DNA of 64,000 nucleotides from Herpetosiphon gulosus (GCF_039545135.1 NZ_BAABRU010000014.1:83270-147269), one strand, 5' to 3'; shown: positions 36,897 through 46,395, counted from the first letter of the stretch. Numbers and translations: made by a program. The notes: generated by a model from the letters alone, not told the origin.

Positions 36897-38132
36897 CTAA
36901 CTGAGAAAACTAAATGCCCCTAATAAAATCAGCACAATCAAGATAAACACAACATTCATCACTTGGGTTGGATTTTCAAGCTCCTCATCATCCAGCATTG
37001 CATTCATACGACTATTGCTATCTTGTTGAGTCGTCATCCATTGTTGATTATTGAGTGGGCTAAATGGCTTAGGCTCCTCATATCTTTTCTCAAATTGTGG
37101 AACCAGCCATTGGCCAGGGTTCGCCTGTTCAAAAGGACTTTGCTGGAAAAATGAGCGCCGTGGTCGTGGCGGAGCTGCCGGAGTTGAAGCCGGAGCCGGA
37201 CGTGGCTCGAAGCGCCGTGGTGTGGCATAACTCACCCCATCTGGCAACTGTGAATCAACCCGAATTGTTGGCTGCCCAGCACTGTTGGCCGCAACCAAGG
37301 GCACGCTTACTGTTGCTGATTGCGCTGCTTGCAACAACGCCACGACCGTCCTAATGCTAGCTGGACGAGCATCAGCGCGTAGAGCCAAACTATCCATGAG
37401 CACCCGATCAAGTGCTGGCGTAACTGCATTATTCAGACTGCTTGGCAAGGGCAATGGGTCAGGGTTGGCATAAATTTGGGCGCTGGCACGAGTCAATGCA
37501 TCAACTGGCTCGCGATTGGTCAATAAATGATAGAGCGTTGCGCCAAATCCATAGACATCACTGCGTTGATCAAGCGTATTTGTGCCCTGAATCTGCTCCA
37601 ACGAGGCATAGGGCAAGGTATAGGCAATCACGCTTTGCTGGCCAGTTGACCATTGTTTGGCCAAGCCAAAATCGAGCAAAATCAATTTGCCAGCAGGTGT
37701 GCGCATCACATTATGCGGCTTGATATCGCGGTGAATCACCGGTGGCGTTTGTTGATGCAGGTAACTCAATGGCTCGGCCAAGGTTGCTGCCCACGCCACC
37801 ACCGTTGCAGGCTCGAAGCCGCTGCCGCGTTGGGTTAGCAACGTGCCAAGCGTTTCGCCCTCGATCAAATCCATAATCAAATAGGCATCGTCGTTATCGC
37901 GGCGAATATCATAGACGCGCGGCAAGGCGGGGTGTTGCAACCGCGCTAAAATTTGGGCTTCGCGGTCGAGGCTGGCATGTAAAGCAGGATCATGATTGCG
38001 AAAGTGTTTGATCGCTACAGGCGTATTCAATTGGCGATCAAATGCTGCATAGACGGCGCTCATACCGCCTTGGCCAATCGCCCGCACGATGTGATAACGC
38101 CCCAACAATTCGATTCCTGCTTGTAATAGCAT
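36897..38132 (-). CDS. Ser/Thr protein kinase, tail-anchored paralogue
   Basis: 411 residues. Same residue numbering as its neighbour: glycine loop GQGGMSAVY, Lys42, HRDIKPHN at 134-141 (Asp136), DFG 154-156. The linker is longer and rich in Pro, Ala, Arg and Gln, with many Ser/Thr that could be autophosphorylated. The last 20 residues (VVFILIVLILLGAFSFLS) form a membrane anchor with nothing outside. The ATG is 2 bp after the glycosyltransferase stop, so the three genes are co-transcribed. Confidence 0.93.
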   Translation of the reverse strand: MLLQAGIELLGRYHIVRAIGQGGMSAVYAAFDRQLNTPVAIKHFRNHDPALHASLDREAQILARLQHPALPRVYDIRRDNDDAYLIMDLIEGETLGTLLTQRGSGFEPATVVAWAATLAEPLSYLHQQTPPVIHRDIKPHNVMRTPAGKLILLDFGLAKQWSTGQQSVIAYTLPYASLEQIQGTNTLDQRSDVYGFGATLYHLLTNREPVDALTRASAQIYANPDPLPLPSSLNNAVTPALDRVLMDSLALRADARPASIRTVVALLQAAQSATVSVPLVAANSAGQPTIRVDSQLPDGVSYATPRRFEPRPAPASTPAAPPRPRRSFFQQSPFEQANPGQWLVPQFEKRYEEPKPFSPLNNQQWMTTQQDSNSRMNAMLDDEELENPTQVMNVVFILIVLILLGAFSFLS

Positions 38133-38134
38133 AC

Positions 38135-39241
38135 CTAACTCACAATCTCACGATAAAGTTCTTCAATCTGATCGAGCATGCGTTGCGGGCTGAATGTGCT
38201 GCTAGCGCGTTGACGACCGTTGGCCCCAAATTGCGCCCGCAAGCCTGGATTTTCCAACAGCACATTGATTGCCCGCGCCAGCGCCGCCGGATCGGCTGGT
38301 GGCACCACAAACCCAGTTTGGCTGTGGGCGTTGACAAAACTTGTGCCAGTGCCCAACTCAGTGCTGACAATTGGAATTCCAGCGGCTAACGCTTCGAGTT
38401 GCACAATCCCAAATGCTTCTGCGCGTAAATGGGATGGTAGCACAAATACATCGGCAGCGGCATAGTAATTTGGTAAGGCTTGATCCGGGACTTCGCCAGC
38501 CCATACAATACGTTCGCCAACATCCAAGCGTTGCGCCAAATCGCGCAAACGGGCTTCCTCAGGGCCAATGCCTACCAAGACCAATTTGGCGTTGGGGATT
38601 TTCGGCAAGGCTTCGAGCAAAAAGTGGAGGCCTTTGTAGTGGCGAAAGCGCCCAACAAACAACACCATGGGTGCTGCAACCTGCTCACGCAACGACTGAA
38701 TCGCCGCATGATCAAGTTGATTGAAGCGCTCAGTATCGACGCTCAACGGAATTACGCGGCATTTGTCGGCATGGGGAGCCAACCACGGCGAGGTCTGAAT
38801 ATACTGCGGGCTAGCGGCGATAATCCGATCGGCAGCATTTAATGTGCGAGTGAGCAAAGGTCGATAGAGTTGCAGCAAACGGCGCTGGCGCACAATATCG
38901 CTCTGATAGGTAATCACCAATTTGGCCTTGCCCCGTCGCAGCCAATACAGCAAATCGCCAGGCGGAAAGGGGTGATGCAAATGAATAATATCGGCTGGTA
39001 CGCGCCAACTTAATGGCAAACTCATCGGGCTAATTGGGGTTGAGGCTTTGCGCAACCATTGGGCTGCTTTGATGATCGCCACACCATTACGGCGCTCGAT
39101 CTCGGTTTTGGGATAGGTATTGCTGACTGCCACCGTCACTTGATGGCCGCGCTCAGCCAAGCCCTCAGCCACAACTCGAATATGATTTTCCATGCCACCG
39201 AGCACTGGAAAATAATCTTTATAAACATGAAGAATGTGCAT
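38135..39241 (-). CDS. GT4-family glycosyltransferase
   Basis: 368 residues from the ATG at 39241 (MHILHVYKDYFPVLGGMENHI). The GT-B fold is plain: N-terminal GGMENHI acceptor-side loop, central VLFVGRFRHYKGLHFLLEAL, and the GT4 E-x7-E motif in SHLRAEAFGIVQLEALAAGIPIV. It transfers a sugar from a nucleotide donor to lipid or polysaccharide at the cytoplasmic membrane. It is the first gene of an operon with the two kinases, suggesting glycan synthesis under phosphorylation control. Donor and acceptor unknown. Confidence 0.93.
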   Translation of the reverse strand: MHILHVYKDYFPVLGGMENHIRVVAEGLAERGHQVTVAVSNTYPKTEIERRNGVAIIKAAQWLRKASTPISPMSLPLSWRVPADIIHLHHPFPPGDLLYWLRRGKAKLVITYQSDIVRQRRLLQLYRPLLTRTLNAADRIIAASPQYIQTSPWLAPHADKCRVIPLSVDTERFNQLDHAAIQSLREQVAAPMVLFVGRFRHYKGLHFLLEALPKIPNAKLVLVGIGPEEARLRDLAQRLDVGERIVWAGEVPDQALPNYYAAADVFVLPSHLRAEAFGIVQLEALAAGIPIVSTELGTGTSFVNAHSQTGFVVPPADPAALARAINVLLENPGLRAQFGANGRQRASSTFSPQRMLDQIEELYREIVS

Positions 39242-39296
39242 TGCTAGGGTGATACTCGCGCTCAAAGAATTGCTGTGAGCATTATAGAACATTGAG

Positions 39297-39482
39297 AAAA
39301 GGATGAAGGATGAAGGATGAAATGAGAAGTCGGGAGCTAGGGATCAGGAGTCAGGGAACAGAGACCAGCATTAAGCAAACTTCGTGGATCTTGGTGTCCT
39401 TCGTGGATCAAGCTTTAATCTAGGCTATGGGCTATCGGAAATTGGTTGGAATACCAAAAGCCAATAGCCTATAGTCTAGTGC
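39297..39482. repeat. Intergenic repeat mosaic, families e, a, b, d
   Basis: GGATGAAGGATGAAGGATGA (from 39301), GGAGCTAGGGATCAGGAGTC, TTCGTGGATCTTGGTGTCCT then TTCGTGGATCAAGC, and at 39423-39469 an inverted copy of the 47-nt palindrome seen at 6974-7020. No gene in 39242-39498. Confidence 0.78.
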
Positions 39483-39498
39483 CTGATTACCTTATGTG

Positions 39499-40218
39499 CT
39501 ATTCGGGGATGATAAATTCTTGGCCGACGTGAATCACATCGGGGTTGGGGATGCGGTCGCGATTGGCTTGATAAATCCGTTTCCATTGCATTTCATCGCC
39601 ATAAAAGCGCTGGGCAATTGCTCGCATGGTATCGCCTGGTCGCACAGTATACGTTCGTTGGGCTGGCAGTGGTGTGCTTGCATCGGGAATCACAAATTCT
39701 TGACCAACGCTAATCACATCGGGATTATTGCCGATGATCGCCCGATTGGCTTCATAAATTCGTCGCCATTGAGCAGCATCGCCATAGAAGCGGGCTGAAA
39801 TTTTGCCCAAGGTATCGCCACCTTGAACCGTGTAGCGTTGTTCAGCAGCTTTTTCGGCTTCGGCTTTGGCAGCCTCAGCTTTGGCAGCTTCTTGGGCTTT
39901 AGCAGCTTCTTGAGCTTGACGCAGTGCATCAGCAACCGCATTGTTGGTCGCAGCCGATTGAGCTTCGGCCTTTTCGCGGGCTTCTTTGGCCGCCTCTTGA
40001 GCATCTTTGATCACATTCACTGCGTTGGATACTGATGACGAGGCCGCTTCTTCCTGCTTCTCTTGAATATCGTGCAAGCGCTCCATCATTTGGCCAATCA
40101 CGTTACCAGGGGCTGGGCCAGTGGGCTTAGCTTCGGCACTTTCGCGGCTTTGCTCAATTGCATCCTTCATTTGATCAGCCAAATTACCAAACAAACCCTT
40201 CTTTTCCTTATCGGCCAT
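39499..40218 (-). CDS. Double LysM-domain protein with helical N-terminal region
   Basis: 239 residues, no signal peptide or span. Residues 1-60 contain NLADQMKDAIEQ and VIGQMMERLHDIQEK; about 60-127 is Ala/Glu/Lys-rich and probably coiled coil. Two LysM domains end the protein: YTVQGGDTLGKISARFYGD (about 129-178) and YTVRPGDTMRAIAQRFYGD (about 189-238). LysM binds N-acetylglucosamine polymers such as peptidoglycan, yet no export signal is seen. This LysM-plus-helix form resembles proteins that may act inside the cell. It is divergent from pspA. Confidence 0.88.
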   Translation of the reverse strand: MADKEKKGLFGNLADQMKDAIEQSRESAEAKPTGPAPGNVIGQMMERLHDIQEKQEEAASSSVSNAVNVIKDAQEAAKEAREKAEAQSAATNNAVADALRQAQEAAKAQEAAKAEAAKAEAEKAAEQRYTVQGGDTLGKISARFYGDAAQWRRIYEANRAIIGNNPDVISVGQEFVIPDASTPLPAQRTYTVRPGDTMRAIAQRFYGDEMQWKRIYQANRDRIPNPDVIHVGQEFIIPE

Positions 40219-40302
40219 GGTTCAACTCCTTTAGCAAGCGATTGTCACGCAGGCATATACAAGCATTATAGATGCCAACGGGCACAATGCAATGGTTGAT
40301 CC

Positions 40303-40332
40303 TTGCGTTTGGTCTTGCAGATCAGGTATGCT
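40303..40332 (+). promoter_or_regulatory. Likely pspA promoter
   Basis: TTGCGT (40303-40308), 18-bp spacer, TATGCT (40327-40332). ACTACT-CAAC-AGTAGT (40360-40375) lies just downstream, a small dyad that could be an operator. Confidence 0.5.
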
Positions 40333-40393
40333 TAAGCAACATTCCAAAGGCTGACCCGTACTACTCAACAGTAGTCAGTAGGAGCAAAACGCT

Positions 40394-41053
40394 ATGTGGA
40401 AACGAATCAAAGACCTTATCCGCGCTTGGTTGCACGCCTTGTTTGATCGTGCCGAAAACCCCGTAACCATGGCCGATGAGTATATTCGTCAGCTTGAGGC
40501 TCAATATGGCGAGGCCAAACGAGCCACGGCTATGGCGATGGGGCAGGCCACGCGCATGGAACAAAAGCGCGACGAAAACCGTAAGCAAGCCGAGGATTGG
40601 GAACGCAAAGCAGTCAATGCGCTTGAACGTGGCGACGAAGAATTGGCTCGCTCAGCCTTGGAACGCAAGCGCCACTTCAGCGCCGCCGCCAGCGAATATG
40701 CGACCCAATCGGAAACCCAAAATGCCCAAGTCAAAGATTTCCGGAATTCGATCAGCCGTTTGGAACTACAAATTAATGAAGCTCGCGCCAAACGCGATTT
40801 GATCAAAGCCAAAACCAGCCGCGCCGATTCACAAGAGGCTGCCACTCGCGCCCTGCAAAATATGCAAGGTAGTGGCGAATTGGGCGATCGCTTAGGAACA
40901 ATGGAAGAACGAATTGACGATCGCTTGTATAAAGCTGAAGCCATGGCCAAATTAGAAGGCGATTCACTCGAAAATAAATTCCGCAATTTGGAGCAAGAAA
41001 CCTCGCTCGAATCGGAATTGGCGGCACTCAAAGCCAAAGTCAATCAAAGCTGA
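40394..41053 (+). CDS. pspA: PspA/IM30 family protein
   Basis: 219 residues, ATG preceded by AGGAG. The N-terminal amphipathic helix (MWKRIKDLIRAWLHALFDRAENP) and long uninterrupted helices up to residue 219 are typical of PspA/IM30/Vipp1 proteins, which polymerise on and protect the cytoplasmic membrane under stress. No transmembrane segment. It stands alone, divergent from the LysM protein, and no PspF- or PspC-like gene is visible nearby. Confidence 0.92.
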   Translation: MWKRIKDLIRAWLHALFDRAENPVTMADEYIRQLEAQYGEAKRATAMAMGQATRMEQKRDENRKQAEDWERKAVNALERGDEELARSALERKRHFSAAASEYATQSETQNAQVKDFRNSISRLELQINEARAKRDLIKAKTSRADSQEAATRALQNMQGSGELGDRLGTMEERIDDRLYKAEAMAKLEGDSLENKFRNLEQETSLESELAALKAKVNQS

Positions 41054-41074
41054 ACCGTTAATTCGATTTGACAT

Positions 41075-41114
41075 AAAACCCTCTGTTTATTAATAGTTGA
41101 TAGCAGAGGGTTTT
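41075..41114. terminator. Bidirectional terminator between pspA and the ECF ATPase
   Basis: AAAACCCTCTG (41075-41085) pairs with CAGAGGGTTTT (41104-41114), giving a U-run on both strands for the convergent genes. Confidence 0.85.
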
Positions 41115-41121
41115 GATTTGA

Positions 41122-42723
41122 TTATTGTTGCGTGCCAGTCAGCACATCAGCCACGCTCAACCAGCCAAATTTGGGAAACAGCTTGCCAACTTGGGTCGAA
41201 AACAGTAGTGAATCGCCCAAAACCACTTGGGGCGTGCCTTCGACTACCACCTCGCCTTCGCCTAACAGCACCACCCGTTGAGCACACAACGCCACAAATT
41301 CCACATCATGAGTTACTACGATGATCCCATGTTGTTCACTGGCTAAGCTTTGCAGAAAATTGGCTAATTGCTGTTTGGCTGCGTAATCTAAGCCACGAGT
41401 TGGTTCATCGAGCAAGAGAATTTGCGGGCGAGCCACCACAATCGCGGCGAAGGCGGCCCGTTGAGCCTCACCACCCGAAAGATCACGCGGATGACGTTCA
41501 CGTAGGTGTAGCAAATTCAAACGTTGCAAGGTCTGTTCAATCTGCCCTGGATCAGCCGCTTGACCATGGTTGGTAAGCGTCCACGCAAGCTCTTGATCCA
41601 AACTGGGGTGAAACAGAATATCGCTGGGGTTTTGTGGCACGAAGCCAATCTGCTGAGCCAATTGCTCAACCGGGCGATTGGCGATGGGTTGTTGTTGCAG
41701 CAGCACCCGCCCACGAATTGGTTGTTGTAGGCCCACCAAATGGCGCAATAAGGTGGTTTTGCCTGAGCCATTGCGCCCCATAATTGCCACAATTTCGCCA
41801 GCATGCAAACGCACATTTACACCGTGCAACGCTGGTTGATCGGCATAACTGGCATCTAATGCTTCGGAGCGCAAGAGTTCTGCACCCAACGTGGCAACAG
41901 GCATTGGTTGGGCTTGGGACGTAATTGGCTGTTGACGCGCGGCGGCACGACCTTGCTTGATAGTCAGCGGCAAGGGCTGCCAATTAAAATGGCGGGCAAC
42001 TTCGACCAATGGCGGGGCAAATGGCATCTGTGCCAAAACCAGCTGTGGTGCATCAGCTAAGCCAATTTTGCCAGCATGCATCCAGACAATTCGATCGACA
42101 TATTGCACCACACGCTCTAAACGATGCTCCGAGAGCACAATCGTCAAGCCTAAATCGGCGTTGAGCTTTTGCAACGCGGTCAGGACTTCTTCGGCAGTGT
42201 GGGGATCGAGCTGCGAGGTTGGTTCATCGAGCACCAAAATTTGCGGCTGAACGGTTAATGCGGCGGCAATCGCTACGCGCTGGCGTTCGCCGCCCGACAG
42301 GCTTGTCAATGAACGATGGCGTAAATGAGCAATTTCAAGCTGATCGAGCGCTTCTTCAATTCGGCGGCGCATAATCGCTTGAGGCAAGCCAGCGTTTTCC
42401 ATGGCAAAAGCCAGTTCATCCTCGACAATCTCGACCACAAACTGAGCATCGGGGTCTTGAAACACAAAACCGACCAATTCAGCCAAATCACGCGGTGAAT
42501 TGCGGCGGGTATCACGGCCACATACTTTTAATTGACCTTGCCATGTGCCACCATGAAAATGGGGTATTAAGCCGTTGATTGCGCGGAGGAGGCTTGATTT
42601 GCCGCTGCCCGAAGCGCCACAAACCAATACAAACTCGCCTTCGGCAATCTGCAAAGTACAGCGATCGAGCGCTGGGGCAGTGGCTTGGGGATAGTAATAG
42701 CTAACCTGTTGAAAATCAATCAC
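41122..42723 (-). CDS. Fused double ABC ATPase of ECF type
   Basis: 533 residues with two complete nucleotide-binding domains. The first has Walker A GASGSGKSS (36-44), signature LTSLSGGERQRVAIAAAL and LVLDEPTSQLD. The second has GRNGSGKTT, RDLSGGEAQRAAFAAI and LLLDEPTRGLD. The Q-loop segment VGFVFQDPDAQFVVEIVEDELAF is typical of EcfA/CbiO. It should be the fused EcfA-EcfA' energising module for vitamin or metal-ion uptake. The membrane T component and any S component are absent from the window, so substrate is open. Confidence 0.92.
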   Translation of the reverse strand: MIDFQQVSYYYPQATAPALDRCTLQIAEGEFVLVCGASGSGKSSLLRAINGLIPHFHGGTWQGQLKVCGRDTRRNSPRDLAELVGFVFQDPDAQFVVEIVEDELAFAMENAGLPQAIMRRRIEEALDQLEIAHLRHRSLTSLSGGERQRVAIAAALTVQPQILVLDEPTSQLDPHTAEEVLTALQKLNADLGLTIVLSEHRLERVVQYVDRIVWMHAGKIGLADAPQLVLAQMPFAPPLVEVARHFNWQPLPLTIKQGRAAARQQPITSQAQPMPVATLGAELLRSEALDASYADQPALHGVNVRLHAGEIVAIMGRNGSGKTTLLRHLVGLQQPIRGRVLLQQQPIANRPVEQLAQQIGFVPQNPSDILFHPSLDQELAWTLTNHGQAADPGQIEQTLQRLNLLHLRERHPRDLSGGEAQRAAFAAIVVARPQILLLDEPTRGLDYAAKQQLANFLQSLASEQHGIIVVTHDVEFVALCAQRVVLLGEGEVVVEGTPQVVLGDSLLFSTQVGKLFPKFGWLSVADVLTGTQQ

Positions 42724-42741
42724 GCCGCGCTCAATTCACGC

Positions 42742-42993
42742 TCAATCTTTATCACGATAGCGATCAACCACGGTCGGCGTTTCGCGGCCACTCAGCACAC
42801 TGACAATATCATAATCGCGCTGGCGGTTGGCAATATCATCGTTATAGCGCTTGACCTTGCGATCAAATTCATCGTGCTCCCAATTGCGCTGGGTCTCGTT
42901 ATCCCAACGGCGGCGCAAATAGATTGGCCCAATTATCAAGACCAACCCACCAAGGATCATCGTTAGGGTCAAGCCAACCACAAAACCATTCAT
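42742..42993 (-). CDS. Small single-span membrane protein
   Basis: 83 residues, ATG preceded by AGGAGG. One span (about 4-26) followed by a highly charged tail (RRRWDNETQRNWEHDEFDRKVKR) ending in RYRDKD. It ends 18 bp before the ECF ATPase on the same strand, so co-expression is likely. It is not an ECF T component (only one span). Family not recognised. Confidence 0.65.
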   Translation of the reverse strand: MNGFVVGLTLTMILGGLVLIIGPIYLRRRWDNETQRNWEHDEFDRKVKRYNDDIANRQRDYDIVSVLSGRETPTVVDRYRDKD

Positions 42994-43035
42994 GAGTACG
43001 ACCTCCTAGTAATCATGAATTATACCATTGTGATC

Positions 43036-43150
43036 GAGGGATCAGGGGCTGGGGATCAGGGGTCAGGGCCTAGGGATCAGATTTTGATCCACGAAGAGCA
43101 CGAAGCACACGAAGGGTTCCTGTCGTATGGCCTGATCCCTGACCCCTCTA
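43036..43150. repeat. Intergenic repeat mosaic, families a, b, a
   Basis: GAGGGATCAGGGGCTGGGGA, GGTCAGGGCCTAGGGATCAG, TTTTGATCCACGAAGAGCAC with CACACGAAGGG, and CCTGATCCCTGACCCCTC just past the end of the oxidase gene. Confidence 0.78.
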
Positions 43151-43152
43151 TT

Positions 43153-44247
43153 TTAAAAAACCATGCCGCTCGGTCGCACTAAGCTGCGATCAATGCTGGC
43201 TAAATTGGGGCGGCCACACAGTGCCATCGAGCGTTGCAATTCGCGCTGCATGGTCGTCAGCACATCGGCAACTCCAGAGCTACCCGCCACTGCCAAGCCC
43301 CATAAGACTGGTCGCCCAAGCATAATTGCCTGCGCTCCTAAGGCCAAGGCTTTAAGTGCATCGCTGCCGCGCCGAATCCCGCCATCGATATAAATTTCGC
43401 ACGTACTTTGGGCCAAGGCTGCGACCACTTCGGGCAACGCTTCGAGCGTGGTAACCGTACCATCAATTTGGCGGCCACCATGATTTGAAACCACGATTGC
43501 CGCCGCACCTGCCTCAGCCGCCAACAGCGCATCCTCAGCGGTCAAAATACCTTTGACGATGATGGGCAAACTGGTCACTGAGCGCAACCAAGCGATCGAT
43601 TCCCAGGTTAATCCAGCATCAAACATATCGGCTTTGGGATCGGGCAAGGCATTCGGGCCAGCACGACGATAATTTTGGGCGGCTGGTACATCGCGAAAAT
43701 TAGCCATACTCAAATGGGCGGGCACGCCAAAACCACTGCGCAACTCACGTTCGCGCCGCCCAAGCCACGGGCGATCGATCGTCAACATCAAGGCTTGATA
43801 ACCAGCCGCCTCGGCTCGGGCGATTAATCGCTCCGACACACTGCGATCACGATAGACATACAATTGAAACCAGAGTGGGCATTCAGCAGCTGCCGCAACT
43901 TCTTCCAACGAGCGGGTGGCGAGGGTGCTGACAGTAAAAATTGAGCCAGCTTGAGCCACACCGCGGGCGGTTTCACATTCGCCCTCAGCATGCGCCAACC
44001 CATGGTAGGCCGATGGTGCAACCAAAATTGGCGAGTTAAGTGGCTTGCCTAGCAAGGTTGTCGCGGTTGAAACTTCACGCACATCAACCAAAAAGCGTGG
44101 TCGCAAACGCACCTGCTCAAACGAAAGCAGATTCGCCCGCAAGGTCACTTCATCCTCGCAGCCACCTGCATAATAATCACAGGTTGGGCCATCCAACAGC
44201 GTCATTGCCTGTTGCTCATACTCGTGGAGATTAATCGGCTTGCTCAT
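43153..44247 (-). CDS. FMN-dependent alpha-hydroxy acid oxidase/dehydrogenase
   Basis: 364 residues, full length for the family. The active-site set is intact: Tyr25, Tyr130, Lys232, His256 and Arg259 in SNHGGRQ, equivalent to glycolate oxidase Tyr24, Tyr129, Lys230, His254, Arg257. The FMN phosphate site is YIDGGIRRGSDALKALALGA. It oxidises an L-2-hydroxy acid such as lactate or glycolate to the 2-oxo acid. Whether oxygen or a quinone is the acceptor cannot be read; no membrane insertion segment is present, so a soluble oxidase is favoured. Confidence 0.93.
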   Translation of the reverse strand: MSKPINLHEYEQQAMTLLDGPTCDYYAGGCEDEVTLRANLLSFEQVRLRPRFLVDVREVSTATTLLGKPLNSPILVAPSAYHGLAHAEGECETARGVAQAGSIFTVSTLATRSLEEVAAAAECPLWFQLYVYRDRSVSERLIARAEAAGYQALMLTIDRPWLGRRERELRSGFGVPAHLSMANFRDVPAAQNYRRAGPNALPDPKADMFDAGLTWESIAWLRSVTSLPIIVKGILTAEDALLAAEAGAAAIVVSNHGGRQIDGTVTTLEALPEVVAALAQSTCEIYIDGGIRRGSDALKALALGAQAIMLGRPVLWGLAVAGSSGVADVLTTMQRELQRSMALCGRPNLASIDRSLVRPSGMVF

Positions 44248-44337
44248 TGCAGCGATCCTTTCGCAGCCTGAAATAATCCGGTGGCTCTAGTGTAGCAGAT
44301 GCTCAAACCAATTTCGGCAGTACAATTGAGCTAATGC

Positions 44338-45414
44338 TTAGCGTTTGGATTGGATCACAAATCCAATTGGAATTGAAAAGATGATTAAAACCAGCAGTGC
44401 AACGATAAAATTCTCAAATCGAACAACTTCAATATCTTGATCAAGCGTTGGTTTACGACTTGCGATAATGGAGATTGAATGATTTTCAATGTCGTCACCA
44501 TGCTTAATTACATAATTATCAGTATAGGAAAATTGATAATCATCATCACAATCAGGATACCCAGGCATCGATTCGATTGGTGGTAGATGTTTGTGATAGT
44601 ATTGATGAATACTAGTTTCAAATGCATAACTATCTTTAGTACTATACATCGGGTATAGTGTATTATCGATATCTTGAGTGATGATTGAATTTGGTAGCAT
44701 AATTGTGCCCTTCATCATTGATTGTTGATTATTTCTCCCATTGAAAGAATAACAATACATTGGATTACTGTTGAGATATTTATAATAATTGATATTAAAA
44801 ATCACTAAAACCATAATAATATTTACAACTAATGCTATCTTCACCGCTTGATGTTGATATAATTCTAGCGCAAAAAAGTCAATATAAATCTTTTTGTACA
44901 GTGTTAAAAGGGTGATTACTGCTAATACAATCACTAGCGGGCCAAATTTAATATCTGTGCCTGCTCCGCTTGTATCGAGACTGTAATACCCAAATGCATT
45001 AATATCTGCTTGATATGCTAATTCTAATGGTTGGCTATCGGTTTGATCGCCTGAAACAACCTCAAGGGTAAAGGTATAATGAAATGGCTCATCAGGCAGT
45101 TGACATTGAAGTGTGTACGGTAAGCGAATATCAAAAAAACTTTCTAGTTGATACAAATGAAAATAATTATGTTGTTGACTAAGATCAATCACAAATACCT
45201 TGGAAGGATCACTTGTTAAGGCAAAACGCAATTGAACTGGTTGAATTGGGGCTGGTTCAATCGCCAGAATCTGATCGATCATAACTAAGCGTTGATCAGT
45301 TGCTAGTTGAGTAGTTGGGGTTCTTATAATTGGAATAAAACATGCGACTGGCTCTGGTGCATCGCAACCAACCAACAACAGCAGCATTCCAATCCATGAC
45401 AGGCGACGTAGCAT
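44338..45414 (-). CDS. Lipoprotein with C-terminal membrane spans, function unknown
   Basis: 358 residues, ATG preceded by AAGGAG. Lipobox LLVGC gives Cys16. The first about 150 residues are a beta-rich extracytoplasmic region with two further cysteines. Two adjacent spans follow (about 157-175 and 190-212), then a second soluble region with many Asp, Tyr and Ser, and a final span (about 335-352) ending in IQSKR. The combination of lipid anchor and three spans is odd. The middle and C-terminal parts are markedly A/T-rich compared with neighbours, suggesting recent acquisition. Family not recognised. Confidence 0.65.
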   Translation of the reverse strand: MLRRLSWIGMLLLLVGCDAPEPVACFIPIIRTPTTQLATDQRLVMIDQILAIEPAPIQPVQLRFALTSDPSKVFVIDLSQQHNYFHLYQLESFFDIRLPYTLQCQLPDEPFHYTFTLEVVSGDQTDSQPLELAYQADINAFGYYSLDTSGAGTDIKFGPLVIVLAVITLLTLYKKIYIDFFALELYQHQAVKIALVVNIIMVLVIFNINYYKYLNSNPMYCYSFNGRNNQQSMMKGTIMLPNSIITQDIDNTLYPMYSTKDSYAFETSIHQYYHKHLPPIESMPGYPDCDDDYQFSYTDNYVIKHGDDIENHSISIIASRKPTLDQDIEVVRFENFIVALLVLIIFSIPIGFVIQSKR

Positions 45415-45480
45415 AACCTTGCTCCTTCTAAAATTGTTGTTAGAATGAGCATAGCAAGCCTAAATGGATATTAAATGGCT

Positions 45481-46395
45481 TTAGTGGCTGAACCAACTGT
45501 GCAACATCATGCCTAAAATGATCACCCCAAGACCTGCCAAGGTCAGTGCTGTTGGCGCAGGGCTATGCAAAATTACAATCTCGCCAACCAAGGCAAAGAC
45601 GACTTCGCCTGCTTGGGTTGCCTCAACTGCTGCCAATTGGCCTTGATGGTGCTGAGCTAAATCAGTCGCTTTGAAAAATAGCACAGTTGCAATTACGCCC
45701 GCCAACAGCGCAACCAACAATGATTGAAACAGTTGGCTTGTGCTCGGCCAACCAACCGTGGTTGCCGCCAGGCCTGCTAAAATCAGCCAAAACGGCAGGC
45801 TGGCAATCGTCATGCCGAGCACTCGCTCAAATGTTGCTAAGCGCTGCCCACATAGTTGCATCATGGCGCGATTGCCCAGCGGATAGGCAAACGCGGCTAT
45901 TACAACTGGCACAAAGCCCAAAAGCACCTCGCGCCAGCCAATCGCCGCTGCATGTTGCAATTGAATCACCGCCACACCCAACAAAATCAGGCCCGAAATT
46001 GCCAAACTGCGCCAATGCCAAGCAGGTTGGTTGGGTGCAGCTTTGGCTTGCAACAACGGTGCAACCAAGGCTCCAGCAATAATTGTGATCTGCCATGTGC
46101 TAGCAACCAGCCAAGCCGGAGCATATTTGGCAGCAAAACAGAGCGGTGCGTAAAATAAGCCAAAACCAATTGTGCTCCAGCATAGCCATTGCCAAGGCTG
46201 TTGCCCTAGCTCGTGCAACACCAAACCGAGTTTACCGCGCCATGCCACAATCGCCAGTAACGGAACCAGCATAAACAAATAGCGCAGGCTGGCGCTCCAC
46301 AGCCAATGGCCGCCCGCCAACTCCATCAAGCGATTGAGCACAAAGGTCGAAGCAAAAAAGAGCGAGGCCAATAAGCCCAACAACAATCCACGCAT
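45481..46395 (-). CDS. DMT-superfamily transporter (EmrE-like multidrug efflux family)
   Basis: 304 residues with about ten spans in two similar halves, as in EamA/DMT carriers. The N-terminus FFASTFVLNRLMELAGGHWLWSASLRYLFMLVPLL and KYAPAWLVASTWQITIIAGALVAPL fit the ten-span multidrug resistance efflux transporter family. The last spans include GEVVFALVGEIVIL. It exports or imports small organic molecules; substrate unknown. Single gene between a lipoprotein and a regulator. Confidence 0.82.
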   Translation of the reverse strand: MRGLLLGLLASLFFASTFVLNRLMELAGGHWLWSASLRYLFMLVPLLAIVAWRGKLGLVLHELGQQPWQWLCWSTIGFGLFYAPLCFAAKYAPAWLVASTWQITIIAGALVAPLLQAKAAPNQPAWHWRSLAISGLILLGVAVIQLQHAAAIGWREVLLGFVPVVIAAFAYPLGNRAMMQLCGQRLATFERVLGMTIASLPFWLILAGLAATTVGWPSTSQLFQSLLVALLAGVIATVLFFKATDLAQHHQGQLAAVEATQAGEVVFALVGEIVILHSPAPTALTLAGLGVIILGMMLHSWFSH

